From the NCBI RefSeq assembly GCF_017813245.1, contig NZ_JAGIQL010000029.1, positions 1 to 55,436 of the forward strand: 55,436 nt of DNA, read 5' to 3'. Positions 48,639 through 55,436 of the stretch are shown here, piece after piece. A program made the translations under genes and the position numbers. This stretch comes from Streptomyces montanisoli (GTDB lineage: Bacteria > Actinomycetota > Actinomycetes > Streptomycetales > Streptomycetaceae). Every line of letters begins with the position of its first letter. The first letter of the stretch is position 1. The notes below the pieces were generated by a model that was not told the DNA's origin, searched no databases, and saw only the letters and a program-made list of their open reading frames with translations.

Positions 48639-50389
48639 GAGGCACCTCCCGCGAGGAGCCGGTGCACGGCCGGGTCGCTGAGGCCGAGGAGCGCCGCCGG
48701 CCACAGCCCGGCGAGGACGGTCAGGGCGACGAGCGGGCTCCAGGCCGCGAACTCGTAACCACGCACGTCAGGGAGGCTGGGCAGCGGCGGAAGACTGGGC
48801 AGCGGCGCGGGTGGAGCGCCGGCTCCGGCAGATGGAGCGCCCGCTCCGGCAGGTGAGCCAGGGGCTCCCGCTCCGGCAGGTGAGCCAGGGGCTCCCGCTC
48901 CGGCGGGTGCGTCGGGGGCTCCCGCTCCGGGTGCCGCGCCCAGGCCCGTCTCGTCGTGCAGTGCGCCCATGCACACCCGGCGTACGACCGTGAGCAGGTA
49001 CGCGGCGGTGAGCAGGGTGCCCGTGGCGGCGGCGGACATGAAGACGAGGAACGCCGGGCGGCTGAGGGCGTGGGCGGGGTGGAAGGCGCCGAACATGGTG
49101 AGCATCTCGCCCCAGAACCCGGCGAGGCCGGGCAGCCCGAGCGAGGCGACGGCGGCGAAGGCGAGCAGGCCGCCGAGGCGGGGCGCGCGGCCGTACAGCG
49201 CGGCGCCCGTGGCCCCGGCGAGTGTGTCGAGGTCGGCGGTGCCGTACCGGTCCTTGACCGCGCCGACCAGGAAGAACAGCAGTCCGGTGATGAGTCCGTG
49301 CGCGACGTTGGCGAACAGCGCGCCGTTGACTCCCGTGGGCGTCATGGTGGCGATGCCGAGGAGCACGAAGCCCATGTGGCCGACAGAGGAGTAGGCGATG
49401 AGCCGTTTCAGGTCGCCGCCGGCGCCGCGCCGGACGAGGGCGAGGCAGGCGAGCGATCCGTAGATGATCCCGGCGACGCCGAACGCGGCGAGGTACGGCG
49501 CGAACGTCCGCATGCCGTGCGGGGCGATCGGCAGGACGATACGGACGAAACCGTACGTTCCCATCTTCAGCAGCACCCCGGCGAGGAGGACGGAGCCGAC
49601 GGTCGGTGCGGCCGTGTGGGCATCGGGGAGCCAGCTGTGCAGCGGCCACATCGGGGTCTTGACCGCGAGCCCGACGCCGATCGCCAGAACCGCGATGACC
49701 TGCACGGACGCGCTGAGGCCCCGGCCGTTGTCAGTGGCGAGTGCCACCATGTCGAATGTGCCTGACCGCAGTCCGATCAGGAGCAGTCCGAGCAGCATGA
49801 TCACGGAGCCGAGCACGGTGTAGAGGACGAACTTCCAGGCGGCGGCCTGCCTGCCGCCCGGTACGCCCTCGCCGCCGCCCCAGCGCGCGATCAGGAAGTA
49901 CATCGGGATGAGGACGGTCTCGAAGGCGAGGAAGAAGAGGATCAGGTCGAGGACGGCGAAGCTGGCGAGCGTTCCGGACTCGAGCAGCAGGAGCAGCGCC
50001 ACGAAGCCCTTGGCGGGAGGGCCCTCGGGGGGCTTGAAGTAGCTGTGGAGCGCGCAGAGGAACGACAGCAGGGCCGTCAGCAGGAGGAGGGGGAGTGAGA
50101 TGCCGTCGATGCCGAGGTGGATGCGGATGTGCATCGCCGCGATCCAGCTGGTGTCCGTCGTGGCCTGCATGGTCGAGGCGTGGTCCCGGTCGAAGCCGAG
50201 GGCCAGCGCGATCGCGGCGGCGAGGACGACGCCGCTGACGAGCACGCCGTGGCGGAGCACGGCGTGCTCGGGGCTCCGGCCGCGCAGCCCTGGGGGCGCG
50301 GGCAGGAGGGCCGCGGCGGCCCCGGCCAGCGGGGCGAGCAGGATCAGTACGAGCAGGGACTGCATCACGGGTCCGCTGATATCGAGCAC
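48635..50389 (-). CDS. nuoM: NADH-quinone oxidoreductase subunit M
   Basis: A 584-residue antiporter-like subunit of complex I. Key sequences are ALHSYFK near helix 4, AFETVLIPMYFLIARWGG with the conserved Glu, VKTPMWPLHSWLPDAHTAAPT with the conserved Lys, and LKRLIAYSSVGHMGFVLLG. It is longer than usual because of an approximately 60-residue Gly/Ala/Pro segment encoded by 27-base repeats between the last helices. The GTG at 50389 follows the nuoL stop closely; an ATG at 50365 is the alternative. Both ends overlap or abut neighbours, so translation is coupled. Confidence 0.93.
   Translation of the reverse strand: MLDISGPVMQSLLVLILLAPLAGAAAALLPAPPGLRGRSPEHAVLRHGVLVSGVVLAAAIALALGFDRDHASTMQATTDTSWIAAMHIRIHLGIDGISLPLLLLTALLSFLCALHSYFKPPEGPPAKGFVALLLLLESGTLASFAVLDLILFFLAFETVLIPMYFLIARWGGGEGVPGGRQAAAWKFVLYTVLGSVIMLLGLLLIGLRSGTFDMVALATDNGRGLSASVQVIAVLAIGVGLAVKTPMWPLHSWLPDAHTAAPTVGSVLLAGVLLKMGTYGFVRIVLPIAPHGMRTFAPYLAAFGVAGIIYGSLACLALVRRGAGGDLKRLIAYSSVGHMGFVLLGIATMTPTGVNGALFANVAHGLITGLLFFLVGAVKDRYGTADLDTLAGATGAALYGRAPRLGGLLAFAAVASLGLPGLAGFWGEMLTMFGAFHPAHALSRPAFLVFMSAAATGTLLTAAYLLTVVRRVCMGALHDETGLGAAPGAGAPDAPAGAGAPGSPAGAGAPGSPAGAGAPSAGAGAPPAPLPSLPPLPSLPDVRGYEFAAWSPLVALTVLAGLWPAALLGLSDPAVHRLLAGGAS
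48841..48921 (-). repeat. 27-base tandem repeat within nuoM
   Basis: Three units (48841, 48868 exact; 48895 diverged) encode Gly-Ala-Pro-Gly-Ser-Pro-Ala-Gly-Ala. Shorter related pieces on both sides extend the low-complexity segment. Confidence 0.88.
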
Positions 50390-50392
50390 GGC

Positions 50393-52465
50393 TCACACCC
50401 CCGCTGCGAAGAGCACGGCGGCGATCGCAAGGACGACGGATCCGGCGAGCAGCGCGCTCAGGTAGGACTGGACGTTTCCGGTCTGCGCCCGGCGGGCCGC
50501 GGCGCCGAGCCATCGGGCGCCGGTGCCCGCTCCCCGTACGTAGGCGTCGACGACCTCCCGGTCCAGGAAGCGGACGAGGCGGGCGCCGGCCTGGGCGGTG
50601 CGCACGAAGAGGAGGTCGTAGAGCGCGTCGAGGTGGAAGCCCGCGGCGGCGTGCCGGTGCAGCGGCCCGAGCAGGATCCGGCCGGGGTCGGCGGGGTCGG
50701 GCGCGTCGGCGATGTCGCCGTACACGACGGGGTGGGCCTCGATGGCCGCCGCCTCGGTGAGTGCGGGCTCCTCGTCGGGGTGCGCGGCGACGGCGCCGAG
50801 CGGGGTCCGTTCGAGGCGCGGGGCGGCGCGGCGCCAAGCGCCGTACAGGGCGCCCGCACCGACGACGGCGACGCCCGTGCCGAGCAGGGAGGTGTTCAGG
50901 GCCGGGGTGAGGCGCTGCCCGTCGAACCAGTCGCCGAGGTACCAGGCGAGCGCGCCGAAGCACGCGGTCGGCACGGCGAGCAGCCACAGGGTGGCGTTCA
51001 TGGCGAGGGGCTGCCTGCCGTGCCCGGGGGCGGGTGCGCCGCGCCCGCGGAAGGCGAGGAGCCAGAGGCGGGCAGCGTAGGCGCCGGTGAGGAGCGCGGC
51101 GACGAGGCCGGCGAGCAGCACGGTCCAGCCGAGGGCCGCCGAGGCGGTCGGGCCGATGGCACCTGCCGCCACGGCGCCGTCCGCCGGCGTCACGCCCGCA
51201 GTGCCCGATGGCGGTACGGAGCCGCCGAGCGCGGCGTTCTCGGCGGCCCCGAGCACCGACTCCTTGGAGAAGAAGCCGGCGAAGGGAGGGATCGCGGCGA
51301 GGGAGAGCAGCCCGAGCGTCATGGTCCAGAAGGCGGTGGGGATGCGCCGGGCGAGGCCGCCCATGCGGGAGGTGGCGGCGAGCGAGTTGGTGCCGGCGGC
51401 GTGGATGACGACGCCGGCGCCGAGGAAGAGGAGCGCCTTGAAGGCGCCGTGCGACAGGAGGTGGAAGACGGCGGCGTCACGGTCGCCGAGAGCCAGCGCG
51501 CCCGACATGTAGCCGAGCTGACCGATCGTCGAGTACGCGAGGACACGCTTGATGTCGTCCTGGGCGAGCGCGGCGAGCGCCGAGCCGACCATCGTGACGG
51601 CGGCGGACACGGCGAGGACGACCAGCGCGGCGGTGGACGCCGTGAAGACGGGGAGGAGCCGGGCGACGAAGTAGACACCGGCGGCGACCATCGTCGCCGC
51701 GTGGATCAGCGCCGAGACGGGGGTGGGGCCGGCCATCGCGTCGGGGAGCCACGTGTGCAGGGGGAACTGGGCGGACTTGCCCGCGACCCCGGCGAGGAGG
51801 AGGAGCGCCACGAGGGTGGGGTGGTGCAGGCCGCCGCCGGCGACGGTGTCGAGGATGCGCGGGATGCGGAAGCTGCCCGCGTCGCCGGCGAGGGCGAACA
51901 GCCCGATGAGGAAGGGGACGTCGCCGAGCTTGGTGACGAGGAAGGCCTTGATCGAGGCGGCGCGCGCCTCGGGGGTCTCCCAGTAGTGGCCGACGAGGAA
52001 GTAGGAGCAGATGCCCATCACTTCCCAGCCGACCAGCAGCACCATCAGGTCGCCCGAGTAGACGACGAGGAGCATCGCGGAGGTGAACAGGGAGACGAGA
52101 GCGGCGTACGAGGGGTAGCGCGCGTCGTGGCGCAGGTAGGCGGTCGAGTAGAGCTGCACGCAGACCGCGACGACCCCGACCAGCACGGCGACGAGCGCGG
52201 CGAATCCGTCGACGTGCAGGGAGAGGTCGACGGGGACGGAGCCGGTCGGCGTGAGCCGGGTGGCAGCGTCCAGTGGCGGCGTGCCCCCGCCGGCACCGCC
52301 GCCCTGCCGGAAGGCGACGAGCACGGCGCACACGGCGGCGAGCAGGGTCGGCAGCAGCGCGAGGGGACGCGCGAAGCGCGGGGCGGTGCGGCCGGTGAGG
52401 AGGCCGAGTGCCGCGCCGAGGAACGGGAGGAGGGGGACGAGTACGGCAAGGGTGGTGGTGGTCAC
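50393..52465 (-). CDS. nuoL: NADH-quinone oxidoreductase subunit L
   Basis: A 690-residue subunit, the largest antiporter-like component. Visible are [32 protein letters not shown] with the conserved Glu, [37 protein letters not shown] and [18 protein letters not shown]. Near the C-terminus lies the long amphipathic lateral-helix region that spans the membrane arm, followed by a last helix. The GTG at 52465 overlaps the nuoK stop (GTGA). A Gly/Ala-rich insert sits between helices near residues 415-440. It pumps protons together with nuoM and nuoN. Confidence 0.93.
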   Translation of the reverse strand: MTTTTLAVLVPLLPFLGAALGLLTGRTAPRFARPLALLPTLLAAVCAVLVAFRQGGGAGGGTPPLDAATRLTPTGSVPVDLSLHVDGFAALVAVLVGVVAVCVQLYSTAYLRHDARYPSYAALVSLFTSAMLLVVYSGDLMVLLVGWEVMGICSYFLVGHYWETPEARAASIKAFLVTKLGDVPFLIGLFALAGDAGSFRIPRILDTVAGGGLHHPTLVALLLLAGVAGKSAQFPLHTWLPDAMAGPTPVSALIHAATMVAAGVYFVARLLPVFTASTAALVVLAVSAAVTMVGSALAALAQDDIKRVLAYSTIGQLGYMSGALALGDRDAAVFHLLSHGAFKALLFLGAGVVIHAAGTNSLAATSRMGGLARRIPTAFWTMTLGLLSLAAIPPFAGFFSKESVLGAAENAALGGSVPPSGTAGVTPADGAVAAGAIGPTASAALGWTVLLAGLVAALLTGAYAARLWLLAFRGRGAPAPGHGRQPLAMNATLWLLAVPTACFGALAWYLGDWFDGQRLTPALNTSLLGTGVAVVGAGALYGAWRRAAPRLERTPLGAVAAHPDEEPALTEAAAIEAHPVVYGDIADAPDPADPGRILLGPLHRHAAAGFHLDALYDLLFVRTAQAGARLVRFLDREVVDAYVRGAGTGARWLGAAARRAQTGNVQSYLSALLAGSVVLAIAAVLFAAGV

Positions 52466-52887
52466 GCGCCGGCCTCGGCATTCGTCGCCGCGGGTCCGGC
52501 GGGGTCGTCGGGGCGCGCCGGTGCGGCGCCCGATGGGTCGGTGCCCGAGAGGCCGGTGCCGTCCGGGAAGCGGTCCATGGCGGGCTCCGACGTGTCGCGG
52601 AGCCGGTCGATGTCCGAGGTGCCACGGGCGCGGTGGACCATCAGGACGATCGCCAGGCCGATGCCGATCTCCGCGGCCGCGATGGCGATGACGAACAGGG
52701 TGAGGGCCTGGCCCGCGTGCAGGCTGTCGCGGAGCCAGGCGTCGAAGGCGACGAGGTTGAGGTTGACGGCGTTGAGCATCAGCTCGACGGACATCAGGAC
52801 GAGGATCGCGTTGCGCCGGGCCAGTACGCCGTACACGCCGGTGCAGAAGAGGAGGGCCGAGAGGACGGCCGGATAGACGAGATGCAT
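52462..52887 (-). CDS. nuoK: NADH-quinone oxidoreductase subunit K
   Basis: A 141-residue subunit with three membrane helices. The two buried glutamates needed for proton transfer are E35 ([12 protein letters not shown]) and E73 (AAAEIGIG). Normal NuoK is about 100 residues; here about 40 extra polar residues rich in Pro, Asp and Ala follow the last helix and form a disordered cytoplasmic tail. The ATG overlaps the nuoJ stop. Confidence 0.92.
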   Translation of the reverse strand: MHLVYPAVLSALLFCTGVYGVLARRNAILVLMSVELMLNAVNLNLVAFDAWLRDSLHAGQALTLFVIAIAAAEIGIGLAIVLMVHRARGTSDIDRLRDTSEPAMDRFPDGTGLSGTDPSGAAPARPDDPAGPAATNAEAGA

Positions 52888-53528
52888 CAGCTCTGCCGCT
52901 CCCCGGTGCGCGGCGCCCGGCCGCCCGCGTCGGTGCCTGCACCGGCGTCCGGGCCTGCGCCTGCCTCTGCCGCGTATTTGCGGGAGAGGACGATCGCGCC
53001 GACCAGCGCGGCGAGCAGCAGGACGGACAGCGCCTCGAAAGGCAGCACCCAGTGGCGGAACAGCGCCTGCCCCGTCACCTTGGTGGACCCGTGCGCCGGT
53101 CCGTCCAGGTCGATCCAGGTGGCGCGGAACGCGTCCGTCACGACCCAGACGAGGGTGGCCGCGGCCGCGACGGCCACCGCCAGGGCGGCGGGGCGGCCCG
53201 CCGAGTCCGCGTCGGGTGAGCGGCCGATGGGGGCCTTGGTCAGCATCAGCCCGAACAGGAGGAGCACGACGATGGACCCGACGTAGATCAGGACCTGCAC
53301 CCAGGCGATGAACTCGGCCGTGAGCAGCAGGTACTCGACGGCGAGGCCGCCGAGCGCGACGACGAGCCAGAGCGCGGCGTGCACGAGCTGACGGGTCGTG
53401 ACGGTCAGGACCGCCGCGCCGAGGGTGACGACGCCGACGAGGAGGAAGACGATCTCCACCCCGCTCGGCGACAGGAAGCCGTGCCCGGCCGCGGCCTGGA
53501 GGGCCGCCCCGTGGGTCGCGAGGTTCAC
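52887..53528 (-). CDS. nuoJ: NADH-quinone oxidoreductase subunit J
   Basis: A 213-residue subunit with five membrane helices. The [32 protein letters not shown] segment contains the pi-bulge helix 3 that links electron transfer to proton pumping. The ends carry Gly/Ala-rich sequence, and the C-terminal tail is polar. The GTG start overlaps the nuoI stop (GTGA). Confidence 0.92.
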   Translation of the reverse strand: MNLATHGAALQAAAGHGFLSPSGVEIVFLLVGVVTLGAAVLTVTTRQLVHAALWLVVALGGLAVEYLLLTAEFIAWVQVLIYVGSIVVLLLFGLMLTKAPIGRSPDADSAGRPAALAVAVAAAATLVWVVTDAFRATWIDLDGPAHGSTKVTGQALFRHWVLPFEALSVLLLAALVGAIVLSRKYAAEAGAGPDAGAGTDAGGRAPRTGERQS

Positions 53529-54109
53529 GAGCCGTCCTCCCCCGCCTCGTCCGCCTCGCCCGGCCGCGCGTCTTCGGCGGCCCGGCGTTCGGCGGCGTGG
53601 CGGTCCGCCGCCTTGCGGGCGGCCGCCACCTCCTTGGGCTCCTCGGCGGCCGGGTCGAGCGCGGGCGGCTCCGGCACGGTCCACATCCACTCGCGGAGCT
53701 TGTCGCGCTCGTGCGTGAGTTCGCGGATGTCGGTCTCGGCGTACTCGAACTCGGGCGACCAGAACAGCGCGTCGAAGGGGCAGACGTCGACGCAGATGCC
53801 GCAGTACATGCAGAGCGCGAAGTCGATGGCGAAGCGGTCGAGCACGTTCCTGCTGCGCTCGCGGCCCCCGGGCGCGACGGGCGGCACGGTCTCCTTGTGG
53901 GAGTCGATGTAGATGCACCAGTCGGGGCACTCGCGCGCGCACAGCATGCACACCGTGCAGTTCTCCTCGAACAGGCCGATGACGCCGCGGGAGCGCGGCG
54001 GCAGCTCGGGGAGGGCCTCCGGGTACTGCTCGGTGACCGTCTTGCGGGTCATCGTGCGGAGGGTGACGGCGAGGCCCTTGGCGAGCCCGCTGCCGGGGAT
54101 CGGGGACAT
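53525..54109 (-). CDS. nuoI: NADH-quinone oxidoreductase subunit I (two [4Fe-4S] ferredoxin)
   Basis: A 194-residue iron-sulfur subunit that passes electrons toward the quinone site. Two cluster motifs are present: C51-X2-C54-X2-C57-X3-C61 ([11 protein letters not shown]) and C100-X2-C103-X2-C106-X3-C110 ([11 protein letters not shown]). The first 45 residues form the amphipathic anchor. The last 50 residues are an Ala/Glu/Arg-rich helical tail not found in E. coli NuoI. The ATG overlaps the nuoH stop by one base. Confidence 0.93.
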   Translation of the reverse strand: MSPIPGSGLAKGLAVTLRTMTRKTVTEQYPEALPELPPRSRGVIGLFEENCTVCMLCARECPDWCIYIDSHKETVPPVAPGGRERSRNVLDRFAIDFALCMYCGICVDVCPFDALFWSPEFEYAETDIRELTHERDKLREWMWTVPEPPALDPAAEEPKEVAAARKAADRHAAERRAAEDARPGEADEAGEDGS

Positions 54110-55077
54110 CAGCTGATCACGACCTTGACGACGCCGGTGAGGGCGATCTGGGCGAGGGCGAGCGGGATGAGGACGGTCCAGGCGAGCTTCTGCAGCTGGT
54201 CCTCGCGCAGCCGCGGGTAGCTGACGCGGAGCCAGATGACGACGAACGCGAGCACGGCGGTCTTGAGCAGGGTCCACAGCCAGCCGAGCCCGTCGGAGCC
54301 GAACGGCCCGTGCCAGCCGCCGAGGAAGAGGACGGCGGTCAGCCCGGACAGGACGACGATGCCCGCGTACTCGGCGAGCAGGAACAGCGCGAACCGCAGC
54401 CCCGTGTACTCGGTGTACGCGCCGAAGATGATCTCGGAGTCGGCGACGGGCATGTCGAACGGTGGCCGCTGCAGCTCGGCGAGCCCCGCCACGAAGAACA
54501 CGGCGCCGCCGACGATCTGCCAGGGCACCCACCACCAGTGGAAGGCGTCCAGCACGCCGATGAGCGACACGGTGCCCGCCGCCATGGCGACGGACGCGGC
54601 GGCGAGCAGCATCGGCAGCTCGTAGGCGAGAAGCTGTGCGGCGGTGCGCAACCCGCCGAGCAGGGAGAACTTGTTCGCGGACGCCCAGCCGGCCATGAGC
54701 GAACCGAGCACGCCCACGCCCATGACGGCGAGCACGTAGAAGAGACCCGCGTCGATCGCCTGGCCCACGGCGCCCTCGCCGGGGCCGACGGGGATCGCGA
54801 TCAGCACGAGCAGGTACGGCAGGAGCGCGACGGCCGGGGCGAGCCGGAAGACACCGCGGTCGGCGTCCGCGGGGACGATGTCCTCCTTCTGGGCGAACTT
54901 CACCCCGTCCGCGACGAGCTGGGCCCAGCCGTGGAAGCCGCCCGCGTGCATGGGCCCGAGGCGGCCCTGCATGTGCGCCATGACCTTGTGTTCGGCCTGG
55001 CCCACGAGCAGGGGAAACGCGAGGAAGACGACGAACACGGCGATCAGCCGCAGGACGACGTCGAGAGCGCCGTTCAC
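54109..55077 (-). CDS. nuoH: NADH-quinone oxidoreductase subunit H
   Basis: A 322-residue membrane subunit with about eight helices that forms the quinone chamber. Signatures include [102 protein letters not shown] and [15 protein letters not shown]. All charged residues of the quinone path that I can identify are kept. The GTG start overlaps the preceding stop (GTGA). Confidence 0.94.
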   Translation of the reverse strand: MNGALDVVLRLIAVFVVFLAFPLLVGQAEHKVMAHMQGRLGPMHAGGFHGWAQLVADGVKFAQKEDIVPADADRGVFRLAPAVALLPYLLVLIAIPVGPGEGAVGQAIDAGLFYVLAVMGVGVLGSLMAGWASANKFSLLGGLRTAAQLLAYELPMLLAAASVAMAAGTVSLIGVLDAFHWWWVPWQIVGGAVFFVAGLAELQRPPFDMPVADSEIIFGAYTEYTGLRFALFLLAEYAGIVVLSGLTAVLFLGGWHGPFGSDGLGWLWTLLKTAVLAFVVIWLRVSYPRLREDQLQKLAWTVLIPLALAQIALTGVVKVVIS

Positions 55078-55433
55078 GCACCCTCCCCGCGGGGGCCCGC
55101 GTCACCGGGCGAGTCCGGATCCCGCGGGCCGTCCGTGCCGTGCGCGTCGGCGTCCGCGCCTCGGCCGTCCGGGTCGTGCGGGGCGTCCGGGGCGTCCGGG
55201 TCCTCCGGGGTGTGTGCGCCGTCAGGCACGCCCGACGCGTCGGAGCCGTCGGGGGTCTCGCCACCGGGGCGCCCGGACGCCGGCCTGTGCCACGGCGCGT
55301 CGGAGCGCGGGGCCGGGCCTCGACCTGCGCGGTCGGCTTCCCGGTCCGTCGGCCGCTCGGCCGGGGCCGTATCGGCGGGAGGTGTCTGCCGCTCCGCGGC
55401 CGCATCGCGCTGCGTGGCCGAGCCGGCCGACAT
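55074..55433 (-). CDS. Disordered acidic/Pro-rich protein or C-terminal tail upstream of nuoH (incomplete context)
   Basis: The frame is open to the window edge; the first ATG inside the window is at 55433, only three bases from the end. The 119 residues are almost all Asp, Pro, Ala, Gly, Arg and Ser with no hydrophobic core. The stop overlaps the nuoH start (GTGA), so it belongs to the operon. It is either a separate disordered protein starting here or the tail of a longer subunit (NuoC/NuoD type) whose main part lies outside. I cannot distinguish these. Confidence 0.45.
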   Translation of the reverse strand: MSAGSATQRDAAAERQTPPADTAPAERPTDREADRAGRGPAPRSDAPWHRPASGRPGGETPDGSDASGVPDGAHTPEDPDAPDAPHDPDGRGADADAHGTDGPRDPDSPGDAGPRGEGA

Positions 55434-55436
55434 CTC

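Noticed and set aside
50393..52942. An 849-codon version of nuoL
   Set aside because: The extra N-terminus reads nuoK out of frame; the GTG at 52465 overlaps the nuoK stop.
1..55436. CRISPR array, rRNA, insertion sequence or origin of replication
   Set aside because: No regular spacer-repeat series, rRNA segment, transposase reading frame or DnaA-box cluster was seen.

Overview
The window is chromosomal DNA from a Streptomyces species or a very close relative. The evidence is the very high GC content with strong G/C third-position bias, frequent GTG starts, and lineage-typical genes: SepH, the CutRS two-component pair, and the DUF4193, DUF3093, DUF3710 and DUF3159 proteins. I see no integrase, transposase, phage gene, CRISPR array or rRNA. 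It reads as core chromosome with a few accessory insertions.

Left part (1-31.7 kb). The window opens inside the C-terminal ATP-grasp part of an acyl-CoA ligase-type protein. It is followed by a DUF5998 protein and an alkaline-phosphatase-superfamily enzyme with overlapping ends, thymidine kinase, an FMN reductase and a two-domain rhodanese. A PadR regulator with a DHA2-type drug exporter, the cell-division protein SepH, a Gly/Ser/Thr-rich membrane protein, and an MFS exporter overlapping a sugar-lactone-oxidase-type flavoenzyme come next. Then come ferrochelatase, an inositol-monophosphatase-family enzyme, a 57-residue protein, cutR-cutS, a DUF4193 zinc protein with an EcsC-like protein, DUF3093 divergent from dut, and DUF3710. 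A complete potassium-import system follows: a 27-residue membrane peptide, kdpF, kdpA, kdpB and kdpC, then an orphan ABC ATPase, then kdpD-kdpE. An OB-fold protein and a DUF3159 membrane protein close this part.

Junction (31.7-34.8 kb). An 800-base non-coding stretch is packed with strong hairpins and a duplicated unit of about 140-150 bases. Next to it lie a DHA2-type exporter and a TetR repressor; two matching 18-base operators, one in front of each gene, suggest a self-contained resistance switch. From recollection of Streptomyces coelicolor, the genes left and right of this stretch belong to distant loci (SCO58xx and SCO46xx), so it may mark a rearrangement point.

Right part (34.8-55.4 kb). 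Two MaoC-fold dehydratase subunits, rpmG and the tRNA-Met and tRNA-Thr genes lie on the minus strand. Then come an amidohydrolase lacking expected catalytic residues, an NAD(P)-binding protein, a secreted GH64-like beta-1,3-glucanase under a LacI-type operator, and an M48 protease with a zinc ribbon. tRNA-Tyr, a YajQ-family protein, an alkylation-repair pair (ogt, alkB), GlsB/YeaQ, YccF, HtpX and an SDR-TetR pair follow. The window ends in seven overlapping minus-strand genes for the membrane part of a complex I-type oxidoreductase (nuoN to nuoH). Its position beside htpX and its subunit tails suggest the second, incomplete nuo cluster of streptomycetes.

Recurring themes are translational coupling by ATGA or GTGA overlaps, probable leaderless transcripts (a -10-like hexamer 6 to 8 bases before the start codon of at least seven genes), and short in-frame tandem repeats that expand Ala/Gly/Pro/Ser-rich segments.
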